From contig NZ_CP098514.1 in the NCBI RefSeq assembly GCF_023703775.1, forward strand, positions 1,860,001 to 1,924,000: a stretch of DNA of 64,000 bases, in the 5' to 3' direction. How positions within the stretch are numbered: the stretch's first letter is position 1; every line of letters begins with the position of its first letter. A program made the position numbers and the translations under genes. This document shows, piece after piece, positions 42,118-49,692 of the stretch. Under the pieces are notes generated by a model that searched no databases, was not told the origin of the DNA, and saw only the letters and a program-made list of their open reading frames with translations. Source of the stretch: Haloplanus sp. GDY1 (GTDB lineage Archaea > Halobacteriota > Halobacteria > Halobacteriales > Haloferacaceae).

Positions 42118-42900
42118 ATGAAGACGCTCAACCTCGTCGGTCCGGACGCCGTCGACCTGGCCGACCGTCTCGTCCCGCGACTCGACGGCCGGGTCGCGAC
42201 CGTGGAGACCCTCCCCGAAACCGCCGCCCGCGACACCGACGCCGGCGCGGCCTACGGCCTCTCGGCCGACGGCTCGTGGATCGGTGCCGGCGACGGCGAG
42301 ACGCTCGACGACCTGCTTGACTCGCTGACGCCCGACTACGAGTACGCCCTCACCGTCGGCTTCGCGGACGCACGCCTCCCGACGGTCGCCATCGGCGACG
42401 CCGAGGCCGCGGGCGAGATCGTCGCGACCGTCCCCGAGGCGGCCGAGGCCGACCTCGATCCGATCCTCGACGTCGTCGACGACCTCGACCCCCGCGTCAC
42501 GCTCGAATCGCTCGTCCAGCGGGCCAAGGCGTCGCCCATGGCGGAGCGGTCCGGCGCCATCGCCACCTTCACCGGCCGCGTCCGGGTGAAGGACGGCGAG
42601 GACGACGCTCCGACCACGCACCTGGAGTTCGAGAAGTACGAGGGCGTCGCCGCCGACCGCATGCGGACCATCCGGAGCGAACTCGAGGCGCGCGACGGCG
42701 TCTTCGAGGTGCTGATGCACCACAGGACCGGCGTCATCGGCGAGGGCGAGGACATCGTCTTCGTCGTCGTCCTCGCGGGCCACCGCGAGGAGGCCTTCGA
42801 CACCGTCGAGGACGGCATCAACCGCCTCAAGGACGAGGTGCCCATCTTCAAGAAGGAGTCCACGGCCGACGAGGAGTTCTGGATCCACGAGAAGGCCTGA
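42118..42900 (+). CDS. MobB-like / molybdopterin synthase MoaE fusion protein
   Basis: A 260-residue two-part protein. Residues about 1-115 resemble MobB-like domains (KTLNLVGPDAVDLADRL), but no intact P-loop GxxxxGK[ST] is visible. Residues about 130-255 are MoaE: SPMAERSGAIATFTGRVR, LEFEKYEGVAADRMR, HHRTGVIGEGEDIVFVVVLAGHREEAF, VPIFKKE and EEFWIHE, with the catalytic Lys pair. MoaE with MoaD puts sulfur into molybdopterin. Haloarchaeal fusions of this kind are known. Cofactor for NasA would depend on it. Divergent from pyrH. Confidence 0.88.
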   Translation: MKTLNLVGPDAVDLADRLVPRLDGRVATVETLPETAARDTDAGAAYGLSADGSWIGAGDGETLDDLLDSLTPDYEYALTVGFADARLPTVAIGDAEAAGEIVATVPEAAEADLDPILDVVDDLDPRVTLESLVQRAKASPMAERSGAIATFTGRVRVKDGEDDAPTTHLEFEKYEGVAADRMRTIRSELEARDGVFEVLMHHRTGVIGEGEDIVFVVVLAGHREEAFDTVEDGINRLKDEVPIFKKESTADEEFWIHEKA

Positions 42901-42975
42901 GACGCCGGATCGGCGCCCGACCCCGCGCAGATATATTCTACAAAATTTCTCAGAAACAAACGCTTTGAGCGGCCT

Positions 42976-43040
42976 GTAAAACGTTTCGAGGGCTCGTAAA
43001 AGGTTCTGAATGTTTCGCGAAATCGGGAAAATCGGTAAAA
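42976..43040 (+). repeat. Three GTAAAA repeats in ~20-bp register upstream of the DUF7123 gene
   Basis: GTAAAA occurs at 42976, 42996 and 43035, spacings of 20 and 39 bases, close to multiples of about two helical turns. The first two copies share a longer context, a GGCCTGTAAAACGTTTCGAG-like unit of about 20 bases. They lie within an AT-rich gap just before the promoter and could be binding sites for a regulator spaced on one DNA face. Confidence 0.5.
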
Positions 43041-43069
43041 CTGCCCGAACTGCTCCGAACGTTCCTGCC

Positions 43070-43077
43070 TTTATAAC
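43070..43077 (+). promoter_or_regulatory. TATA box of the DUF7123 gene
   Basis: TTTATAAC is centred about 41 bases before the ATG. A transcription start roughly 27 bases on would give a leader of about 15 bases, containing GGAGAG as a possible weak ribosome site. Confidence 0.55.
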
Positions 43078-43114
43078 ATCCTCCGGGGTATACGGAGAGT
43101 CGAGGCGAAACCCA

Positions 43115-43369
43115 ATGAGCGCAACCGCAGACCCCTCCACCGACTCCGACGACAGTGCGTCCAAAGAGGAGCGGCTCAAGCAGTACCTCCTCTCGAAGGC
43201 CCAGGACGGTGAACACTACTTCAAGAGCAAGTTCATCGCGGACGAGGTCGACCTCTCGCCCAAGGAGATCGGCGCCCTGATGGTCAAGCTCCGGGACTCG
43301 GCCTCGGACCTCACCGTCGAGAAGTGGTCGTACACGAGCGCGACCACGTGGCGAATCGAGGCCGCCTGA
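43115..43369 (+). CDS. DUF7123 small HTH-like protein
   Basis: An 84-residue protein. After a Ser/Asp-rich start, KEERLKQYLLSKAQDGEHYF and KSKFIADEVDLSPKEIGALMVKLRDS resemble a winged-helix core (DUF7123-type in haloarchaea). It likely binds DNA; the chromatin or regulatory role is inferred. The ATG is favoured because the upstream in-frame sequence falls in the AT-rich promoter gap. An unusually well-furnished promoter region with repeats precedes it, suggesting strong or controlled expression. Confidence 0.82.
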   Translation: MSATADPSTDSDDSASKEERLKQYLLSKAQDGEHYFKSKFIADEVDLSPKEIGALMVKLRDSASDLTVEKWSYTSATTWRIEAA

Positions 43370-43464
43370 TTCCCCCGTCCCCGCTGCGCCACGCCGCCCC
43401 GTTCCCCCGCGCCCCGCCCCCGCTGTCACGGGTTTTATACCGCTGAGCGACCTACCCGATACCG

Positions 43465-44592
43465 ATGGACGGAGCCGACGGACCGCCGTCAGAGGCCCTC
43501 GAAACGGTGTTTTACGTCCGTGAAACCGACCGCGAGGGCGACCGCCTTCGCTACTACGGCGAGCCGCTGGTGCCGAAGCGGTCCCTGGTCGACGAACTCC
43601 GGGAGCCCTTCCGGCGCGCCGGCTACCGACTGGATCTGGAGGCCGGGCGCGAGCCGTGGGAGACGGTGGTCGTCGCCACCCCCGCGGACGGCCGCATCGA
43701 CGGGGTTCCGTGGACGAACCTCGCGCTCTTCGTCGCGACGGTGCTCTCGACGCTGTTCGTCGGCGCCGTGGCCTGGTACTACATTCCACCGGCCGAACTC
43801 GCGGCCAACCCCCTGCTCGTCCTGCGGGCGTGGCCCTTCACCGCCGCCGTACTCGGCGTGTTGACGACCCACGAACTCGGCCACTACCTCGTCGGCCGGT
43901 ATCACGGCGTCGACGTGTCCCTCCCCTACCTCATCCCCTTCGTCGTCCCGTTCGGGACGCTCGGAGCCATCATCCGGATGCGGGGGCGGATGCCCGACCG
44001 GAAGACGCTGTTCGACATCGGCGTCGCCGGCCCGCTCGCCGGCCTCGCCGCCACCGTCGTCGTGACGGCCATCGGGCTCTCGCTCGACCCGATGACCATT
44101 CCCCCGAACGTCGTCGACGCGTCCGGCCGGATCATCGTCTTCAACAACCCGCCCTTGCTCGACCTGATCGCCCGGGCGCTCGGCCAGCCCACTAGCTACG
44201 CCGACCCGACCAAGACGGTCCATCCGGTCATCATCGGGGGCTGGGTGGGGATGTTCTTCACCGTCCTCAACCTGCTTCCGGTCGGCCAACTCGACGGCGG
44301 TCACATGGTGCGAGCGATGCTCGGGCGCCGGCAGGAGACGGTCGCCTCCCTCGTGCCGCTCGCCCTCTTCTCGCTCGCGGGGTATCTCTACTACGTCCGG
44401 AACCTCGGGTTCAACGAGTCGGTCGGGCTGTGGGCCGTCTGGGGCCTGTTCGCGACGATCATCGCCTACAACGGCCCGGCGAACCCCGCCGACGAGACGC
44501 CGCTCGGCTGGAAACGGCAGGTCCTCGGAGTCCTCACCTTCGCCCTCGGCGCGCTCTGTTTCCTGCTGGTGCCCATCCAGCTGCTCGGCTAG
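43465..44592 (+). CDS. Site-2 protease family (M50) membrane metalloprotease
   Basis: A 375-residue intramembrane zinc protease. HELGH at residues 136-140 gives two His ligands and the catalytic Glu; the third ligand is in GQLDGGHMVRAM at about 275. Six or more hydrophobic helices follow an N-terminal soluble region of about 80 residues. Such enzymes release membrane-tethered regulators or clear signal peptides. The natural substrate is unknown; a membrane-anchored HTH protein elsewhere in the window is a speculative candidate. It ends in a CTAG shared with thiL. Confidence 0.92.
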   Translation: MDGADGPPSEALETVFYVRETDREGDRLRYYGEPLVPKRSLVDELREPFRRAGYRLDLEAGREPWETVVVATPADGRIDGVPWTNLALFVATVLSTLFVGAVAWYYIPPAELAANPLLVLRAWPFTAAVLGVLTTHELGHYLVGRYHGVDVSLPYLIPFVVPFGTLGAIIRMRGRMPDRKTLFDIGVAGPLAGLAATVVVTAIGLSLDPMTIPPNVVDASGRIIVFNNPPLLDLIARALGQPTSYADPTKTVHPVIIGGWVGMFFTVLNLLPVGQLDGGHMVRAMLGRRQETVASLVPLALFSLAGYLYYVRNLGFNESVGLWAVWGLFATIIAYNGPANPADETPLGWKRQVLGVLTFALGALCFLLVPIQLLG

Positions 44593-45458
44593 TGGTCGTA
44601 TCCCCGGTCCGGTAGCGGCTCGCCGTCGGCGACGACCCCCGACTCGGTCACCCGACCGAGTCGGGTCACCGGCACCGGAAGCGACGGCCGAATCGCCTCC
44701 AGATCGGCCGACTGCGCCGTGAACACGAGTTCGAAATCCTCGCCGAAGAAGGCCGAAAGCTCCCGCCGCTCGGCCTCGTCGGCGGCCACGGCGTCGACGC
44801 CCGGGTCGACCGGGAACCGGTCCCACGACACCTCGAACCCGCAGTCGCTCGCCGCCGCGAGCTGGTGGAGCGAGCGAGCGAGGCCGTCCGAGGAGTCCAT
44901 CATCGCCGTGGCGACGGGGGCCAACGCCCGCCCGGCCCCCACCCGCGGCTCGAACCGGAAGAGGTCGTTCCCCCGCTCCCGGTTGCCGGCCTCGAACTCG
45001 CGGATGGCGGCGCCGGTCCGACCGAGCGTCCCGGTCACGTAGACGGCGTCGCCGGGGGCGGCGCCGTGGCGGTAGACGGGCTCCTCGGCCCGGCCGACGA
45101 CGGCGCCGGCGACGGTGAACTCGTCGTGATCGTCGAGGTCACCGCCGACGTACCGGGCGTCGACCGCCTCGCAGACGTCGGTCGCGCCCGCGACGAACGC
45201 CTCGATCTCGTCGGGGTCGAACGCCGGCGCCCCGTAGGCGGCGACGGCCGCCGTCGCCGCCCCGCCCATCGCCGCCACGTCCGACAGCGACGCGCCGACG
45301 GTCCGCCAGCCCGCCGTGTACCGACTCACCCCCGACGGGAAGTCCGTGCGCTCGTGGAGCATGTCCGTCGTCAGAACCAGCCCGTCGATCACCGCCGCGT
45401 CGTCGCCCGCCCCGTCGACGAGTTCGGCGAGGGATGCCAGCGCGCTCCGTTCGTCCAT
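44589..45458 (-). CDS. thiL: Thiamine-monophosphate kinase
   Basis: A 289-residue ThiL of the AIR-synthase superfamily, making thiamine diphosphate from the monophosphate. Signature segments are GDDAAVIDGLVLTTDML near the start, ASLSDVAAMGG, VGGDLDDHDEFTV and MDSSDGLARSLHQLA. The extra-N-terminal region of longer ThiL proteins is reduced. It converges on the site-2 protease by CTAG and is divergent from a flippase-like gene. Confidence 0.93.
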   Translation of the reverse strand: MDERSALASLAELVDGAGDDAAVIDGLVLTTDMLHERTDFPSGVSRYTAGWRTVGASLSDVAAMGGAATAAVAAYGAPAFDPDEIEAFVAGATDVCEAVDARYVGGDLDDHDEFTVAGAVVGRAEEPVYRHGAAPGDAVYVTGTLGRTGAAIREFEAGNRERGNDLFRFEPRVGAGRALAPVATAMMDSSDGLARSLHQLAAASDCGFEVSWDRFPVDPGVDAVAADEAERRELSAFFGEDFELVFTAQSADLEAIRPSLPVPVTRLGRVTESGVVADGEPLPDRGYDH

Positions 45459-45544
45459 GGCCGGGGTTCGCGGCCGCGAAACAAAAACCCCCGACGCGGT
45501 CCCGATTCGGAGGGTTAATGCGTGGGCTCCCCCTCGGCCGAGAC

Positions 45545-46573
45545 ATGGCTGGCGGACGACTCCGGGCGACCGTCCTCGGGTTCGCCGGTGCGCTCGTCGT
45601 CTTCGCCGTCCTCTTCTCGCTCGCCGGCGTCGACGACCTCCTCGCCCAGCTGGCGAACGCCGACCTGCGGCTCGTCGGCCTGGTCTTTCTCGTGACGCTC
45701 GGCTGGCTGGCGGCCTGGGGGTTCGCCCTCCGGACCGTGCTCGACGTCCTCGGGGTGTCGCTGTCGGTCCCCGAGGCGCTGTTCGTCTTCACCGGCGCGA
45801 TGTTCGCCAACAACGTCACCCCCTTCGGCCAGGCGGGCGGCGAGCCGATCACCGCCCTGCTCATCTCGCGGGTGGCCGACACCGAGTACGAGACCGGACT
45901 GGCCGCCATCGCGAGCGTCGACACGCTCAACTTCGTCCCCTCGATCACCATCGCGCTCATCGGCGTCGGCTACTTCGTCACCGAGACGGCCTTCGGCACG
46001 AGTCGACGGCTCGAACTCGCCCTCGTCGCGGTGATCGGGCTCGCCGTCGGCGTGCCCGCGCTCGTCTACCTCGGCTGGCAGCGCCGCTACCGGCTGGAGC
46101 GGCGGGTGGTCGGCCTCGTGACGCCGGCCGTCCGCCGGGTGGCGCGTCACGTTCCCCGGATGCCGGTGCCGACCGTCGGCGGGATCGAGGGCCGGATCAA
46201 CGGCTTCTTTCGCGCCATCGAGCGCGTGGCGGCGAACCCCCGAGGGCTCGCCGTCGCGCTCGCGCTCTCCTCGGTCGGCTGGTTCTTCCAGATGCTCGGT
46301 CTGTGGCTCGCCTTCAGGGCCATCGGCACCCCCATTCCCCTCTCCGTCGCGCTCTTCGTCGTCCCCATCGGCGCCATCGCGGGCGTGACGCCACTCCCCG
46401 GCGGCGCCGGCGGCATCGAGAGCGTCCTCGTCGTCCTGCTGGTGGCGGCGCCGCTCCCGACGGTCACCGAACCGATCGCGCTCGCCGCCGTCGTCGTCTT
46501 CCGGGGGATGGTCTACTGGACGCCGACGGTGCTCGGCGGCCTCGCCACCGGCGTCGTCGGCGTCCGGTCGTAG
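45545..46573 (+). CDS. Flippase-like (UPF0104/AglD-type) membrane protein
   Basis: A 342-residue membrane protein with about eight helices. The segments NNVTPFGQAGGEPI and VTPLPGGAGGIESVLV are the conserved loops of the lysylphosphatidylglycerol synthase membrane-domain family, whose archaeal members include flippase-like partners of glycosylation. A start nine codons earlier is possible, but an AT-rich box about 30 bases before the chosen ATG supports it. Exact role unknown. Confidence 0.85.
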   Translation: MAGGRLRATVLGFAGALVVFAVLFSLAGVDDLLAQLANADLRLVGLVFLVTLGWLAAWGFALRTVLDVLGVSLSVPEALFVFTGAMFANNVTPFGQAGGEPITALLISRVADTEYETGLAAIASVDTLNFVPSITIALIGVGYFVTETAFGTSRRLELALVAVIGLAVGVPALVYLGWQRRYRLERRVVGLVTPAVRRVARHVPRMPVPTVGGIEGRINGFFRAIERVAANPRGLAVALALSSVGWFFQMLGLWLAFRAIGTPIPLSVALFVVPIGAIAGVTPLPGGAGGIESVLVVLLVAAPLPTVTEPIALAAVVVFRGMVYWTPTVLGGLATGVVGVRS

Positions 46574-46596
46574 CCGGCGCGCGGCTAATACGATGG

Positions 46597-46604
46597 GTTT
46601 AAAC
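46597..46604 (+). promoter_or_regulatory. TATA box of the S19e gene
   Basis: GTTTAAAC is centred 28 bases before the S19e ATG, the spacing of a leaderless haloarchaeal promoter. It is also a perfect palindrome, but the AT core alone explains that. Confidence 0.65.
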
Positions 46605-46628
46605 GCCGTCCGCGGGAACCCTGCGCCA

Positions 46629-47084
46629 ATGGTAACCCTCTACGACGTGCCGGCGGACGCGCTCATCGACGAGCTCGCCGACCGGCTCGCCGACCGCATC
46701 GAGGAGCCCGGCTGGGTGAACTACGCCAAGACCGGTACCAGCAAGGAACTCCCGCCCCAGCAGGAGGACTTCTGGGCCACGCGCGCCGCGAGCCTCCTGC
46801 GAAAGGTCGCCGTCGACGGCCCCGTCGGGGTCGACCGGCTCTCGACCGCCTACGGCGACCGCAAGCAGGGCTCGACCCGCTACCGCGTCGCCGCCAACCA
46901 CACCGAGGCCGGCAGCAAGAAGATCATCCGAACCATCCTCCAGCAGCTCGAGGACGAGGACCTCGTCTCGACCGCACAGGGCGAGGGGCGCGTCGCCACG
47001 CCCGAGGGCCAGAGCCTCCTCGACGAGGTGGCCGCGGACGTCCTCGACGACCTCGACCGACCGGAACTCGAGAAGTACGCGTAG
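46629..47084 (+). CDS. rps19e: 30S ribosomal protein S19e
   Basis: A 151-residue archaeal/eukaryotic-type small-subunit protein. It starts [16 protein letters not shown], then [36 protein letters not shown] (in pieces) and [28 protein letters not shown], all highly conserved. The TATA box at the right spacing fixes the ATG; an in-frame ATG 12 codons earlier overlaps that box. It leads a run with the PDCD5 homologue and a PP-loop protein. Confidence 0.96.
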   Translation: MVTLYDVPADALIDELADRLADRIEEPGWVNYAKTGTSKELPPQQEDFWATRAASLLRKVAVDGPVGVDRLSTAYGDRKQGSTRYRVAANHTEAGSKKIIRTILQQLEDEDLVSTAQGEGRVATPEGQSLLDEVAADVLDDLDRPELEKYA

Positions 47085-47131
47085 TCCGAACGTCCGAAAT
47101 CGTTTTCACCGCTTCGACGGAATCCGTACCT

Positions 47132-47494
47132 ATGAGTGGAAACCCCGACGACGAACGGATCGAGGAGCTTCGCCAGCAGAAGATGCAGGAACTCAAAGAG
47201 CAGGCCCAGGAGGGCGGCGGCGGCGCCGGCGACCGGGCGGAGGCCCAGCAGGCCGCCCAAGAGCAGGCCGAGGCCCAGAAGCAGGCGCTCCTGAAACAGC
47301 ACCTCACCGACGGCGCGCGCCAGCGACTCAACGCCGTCCAGATGTCGAAACCCGAGGTCGCCGACAAGGTCGAACAGCAGATCGTCGCCCTCGCTCAGAG
47401 CGGCCGCATCCAGGACCGCATCGACGAGGACCAGATGCGCAAGCTGCTGAAGGAGCTCACGCCCGACAAGAGCTTCGACATCCGCCGTCGATAG
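47132..47494 (+). CDS. PDCD5-family DNA-binding protein
   Basis: A 120-residue helical protein matching archaeal PDCD5 homologues: [16 protein letters not shown] at the start, a Gln/Ala/Glu-rich helix, then [26 protein letters not shown] in pieces and [17 protein letters not shown] at the end. It binds DNA or the chaperone/translation machinery. The S19e-PDCD5 order is a common archaeal pairing. The next gene overlaps by one base (TAGTG). Confidence 0.93.
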   Translation: MSGNPDDERIEELRQQKMQELKEQAQEGGGGAGDRAEAQQAAQEQAEAQKQALLKQHLTDGARQRLNAVQMSKPEVADKVEQQIVALAQSGRIQDRIDEDQMRKLLKELTPDKSFDIRRR

Positions 47495-48084
47495 TGGACG
47501 CCGCACTCCTGTTCAGCGGCGGGAAGGACTCGGCGCTCGCGGCGCTCGCGCTCGACCGGTTCTACGACGTGACCCTCGTCACCGCCACCTTCGGGATCAC
47601 CGACGACTGGCGACACGCCCGGCGGGCGGCCGAGCGCCTCGACTCCCCCTTCCGGACGCTCGACCTGGACCCCGACGTGGCCGCCGACGCCGTCGACCGG
47701 ATGGTCGACGACGGCTACCCCCGAAACGGCATCCAAGCGGTTCACGAACACGCCCTCGAACGCGTGGCCGCCCTCGACGTGGCCGCCGTCGCCGACGGCA
47801 CCCGGCGCGACGACCGCGTCCCCACCGTCTCCCGGGCGACGGCCCAGAGCCTCGAGGATCGCCACGGCGTCGACTACCTCGCACCCCTCACCGGCTTCGG
47901 GCGGGGCGCCGTCGACCGCCTCGTCGACACCCACCTCGACGTTCGCGTCGGTCCGAGCGAGGCGATCCCCCGGGCCGACTACGAGGCCGAACTCCGCGCC
48001 CTCCTCGCGGACCGCGAGGGCGACGACGCCGTGGAGGCCGTCTTCCCCGACCACGAACAGACGGTCGTCCGCGGCCGGGCCTGA
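47494..48084 (+). CDS. PP-loop ATPase-like protein
   Basis: A 196-residue protein with the PP-loop SGGKDSALAALAL right at the N-terminus, which binds ATP and adenylates a substrate, as in tRNA-modifying, GMP synthase-type or diphthamide ligases. The rest (GTRRDDRVPTVSR, PLTGFGRGAVDRLV) is typical of a small archaeal stand-alone family (DUF7411-like). The substrate is unknown. The start is a GTG overlapping the PDCD5 stop, so it is translationally coupled to two translation-related genes, a hint of a role in RNA or protein modification. Confidence 0.85.
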   Translation: MDAALLFSGGKDSALAALALDRFYDVTLVTATFGITDDWRHARRAAERLDSPFRTLDLDPDVAADAVDRMVDDGYPRNGIQAVHEHALERVAALDVAAVADGTRRDDRVPTVSRATAQSLEDRHGVDYLAPLTGFGRGAVDRLVDTHLDVRVGPSEAIPRADYEAELRALLADREGDDAVEAVFPDHEQTVVRGRA

Positions 48085-48144
48085 TCGCCCCGTCCCCGCG
48101 GCCGCCGTCGGTACGCCGAAGTGACTGGACGCGAAAGCGGGTCC

Positions 48145-48870
48145 ATGAACCTCGTCGAAGCCCTCGGGGCCGACGCCAAACTCGTCTGCGTCGTCGGCGC
48201 CGGCGGGAAGAAGACCACGCTGTACGCCCTCGCCGACCGCATCGACCGCGCCGTCGTCACCGCCACCGTTCGCATCCCCATCTTCGACGACCACGTCGCG
48301 GCGGTGCGCGTCACGCGCGACCCCGTCGGCGCGCTCCGCGACGCGACGGACTGGCCGCTCGGCCTCGTGCCCGAGCGCGAGCGGTCGGATCGCTACCTCG
48401 GCTACGACCGCGAGACGGTCACCGCCATCCGCGCGACGCCGGGGCCAGAGACGGTGCTGGTGAAAGCCGACGGGGCCCGCACCCGCCTGCTGAAGGCGCC
48501 GAACGAAAGCGAACCGCAGGTGCCCGCCACCGCCGACACCGTGATCCCCGTCGCGAGCGCTCGCGTGGTCGGCAAGCCCCTCACCGAGGACCACGTCCAC
48601 CGGCCCGAACGGGTGGCGGCCCTCACCGGCCGGTCGCTCGGCGATCCGATCCGCGCCGAGGACGTGGGGACCGTCCTCGCGAGTCGCGCCGGCGGCCGCA
48701 AGCGCGTCCCCCCGACGGCGACGGTCGTGCCGCTGATCAACATGGTCGACGACGAGGAACTGGCGGCGACGGGTCGGGACGTCGCCGCCGCCGTCCACGA
48801 GCGAGCCGACGTGTCCCGCGTGGTGCTCGCGCGGATGGCCGAGCCCGAAGTGGTCGACGTGATCGACTAG
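48145..48870 (+). CDS. yqeC: YqeC-type molybdo/seleno-hydroxylase accessory protein
   Basis: A 241-residue protein with P-loop CVVGAGGKKTTLYALAD and the later LVKADGARTRLLKAPNESEPQ and TADTVIPVAS patterns of YqeC, an accessory factor linked to selenium- or molybdenum-dependent hydroxylases. The ATG at NLVEALGADAK fits the family; an earlier in-frame start adds eight residues. No hydroxylase is present in this window. It converges on mobA with CTAG, so both molybdenum-linked genes share a terminator region. Confidence 0.85.
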   Translation: MNLVEALGADAKLVCVVGAGGKKTTLYALADRIDRAVVTATVRIPIFDDHVAAVRVTRDPVGALRDATDWPLGLVPERERSDRYLGYDRETVTAIRATPGPETVLVKADGARTRLLKAPNESEPQVPATADTVIPVASARVVGKPLTEDHVHRPERVAALTGRSLGDPIRAEDVGTVLASRAGGRKRVPPTATVVPLINMVDDEELAATGRDVAAAVHERADVSRVVLARMAEPEVVDVID

Positions 48871-49484
48871 CCCTCCAGCCGTCGCTCCGCGTCGACGAAG
48901 TCCTCCCGGGTGTTGCAGTTCTCGAACGTGTGGGGGTGGCCGTGGTCGCGCACCTCCGCGGCGTCGACGACGACGAAATCCAGGTCGAACAGCGGGGCGA
49001 CGATCCGCTCCTCGCCGGCCGCCAGCGCCGCCTCGCAGGCGTCGGCCATCGCCGCCGCCCGGTAGACCGCGTGGGTGGTCTCGAACCACTGCTCCGGCCG
49101 GGGGACGGCGGCGTCGTGGCCCGCCGCCCGCTCGAACAGGTACGCGACGAAGTCGGCGTCGACGAAGGGCATGTCACAGGCGACGACGAAGGCGTACTCG
49201 GTGTCGACGGCGCGAAGCCCCGTCGCCATCCCCGCCATCGGTCCCTCGTCGGGGTACTCGTCCTCCGCGAACCGAACCGGCACGGCCGCGCCGTCGAGGG
49301 CGTCGCTGATCGCCGGCACCTGTTCGGCCCGGCAGTTGACGACGACGGCGTCGACGGCCGGGGCGACCCGGTCGACCACCCGCCGGATCATGGGCGTCCC
49401 CGCGAGGGGCGCGACCGCCTTGTCCTCGTCGCCGAACCGCGTCGACCGACCGCCGGCGAGCACGACGGCTGTGCGCTCGGGCAT
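48867..49484 (-). CDS. mobA: Molybdenum cofactor guanylyltransferase
   Basis: A 205-residue MobA joining GMP to molybdopterin to make MGD, the cofactor form used by NasA. The nucleotidyltransferase signature VVLAGGRSTRFGDEDKAVAPLAG is at the start; VACDMPFVD is the metal-binding Asp region and CNTREDFVDAE ends it. A TATA-like AAAAAGG box lies about 26 bases before the ATG. It follows truA on the minus strand, but a strong terminator separates them. Confidence 0.93.
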   Translation of the reverse strand: MPERTAVVLAGGRSTRFGDEDKAVAPLAGTPMIRRVVDRVAPAVDAVVVNCRAEQVPAISDALDGAAVPVRFAEDEYPDEGPMAGMATGLRAVDTEYAFVVACDMPFVDADFVAYLFERAAGHDAAVPRPEQWFETTHAVYRAAAMADACEAALAAGEERIVAPLFDLDFVVVDAAEVRDHGHPHTFENCNTREDFVDAERRLEG

Positions 49485-49505
49485 GACCCCAGCTACAACA
49501 CCCAC

Positions 49506-49513
49506 CTTTTTAC
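49506..49513 (-). promoter_or_regulatory. TATA-like box of mobA
   Basis: The minus-strand run GTAAAAAG is centred about 26 bases before the mobA ATG, the spacing expected for leaderless transcription independent of truA. Confidence 0.5.
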
Positions 49514-49561
49514 TTCGTCGGGTCGTGCTTCGCGCGACCGCTCCTCGCAAAAAGCTGGACC

Positions 49562-49604
49562 AAAAACGGCCGCGACTCGCTCCCTCGGGAGCGAGTCGCG
49601 GTCG
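49562..49604 (-). terminator. Hairpin plus T-run terminator after truA
   Basis: A 15-bp perfect inverted repeat (CCGCGACTCGCTCCC, 49570-49584, with 49587-49601) leaves a two-base loop; a G-T pair and two more pairs extend the stem to 49567-49604. Read on the minus strand, the stem is followed at once by a TTTTT run and, 17 bases later, a second one. This is the form of an intrinsic terminator, unusual in haloarchaea, where T-runs alone usually suffice. It should end truA transcription before mobA. Confidence 0.75.
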
Positions 49605-49620
49605 GTCGTGCTGGACCGCT

Positions 49621-49688
49621 CCGCACCGCACAGCACTCCTCCGCACCGTACCGCCCCGCACCGCTCCGTCCCGCACCGCCCCGCAACG
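49621..49688 (-). repeat. Degenerate CCGCACCG repeat in the truA 3' region
   Basis: CCGCACCG occurs at 49621, 49641, 49656 and 49671, with a one-base variant (CCGCAACG) at 49681; spacings are 20, 15, 15 and 10 bases. On the minus strand this is a run of GG pairs (CGGTGCGG units) directly after the truA stop and before the hairpin. It is non-coding in the sense direction. A structured 3' end is an inference. Confidence 0.65.
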
Positions 49689-49692
49689 CCAC

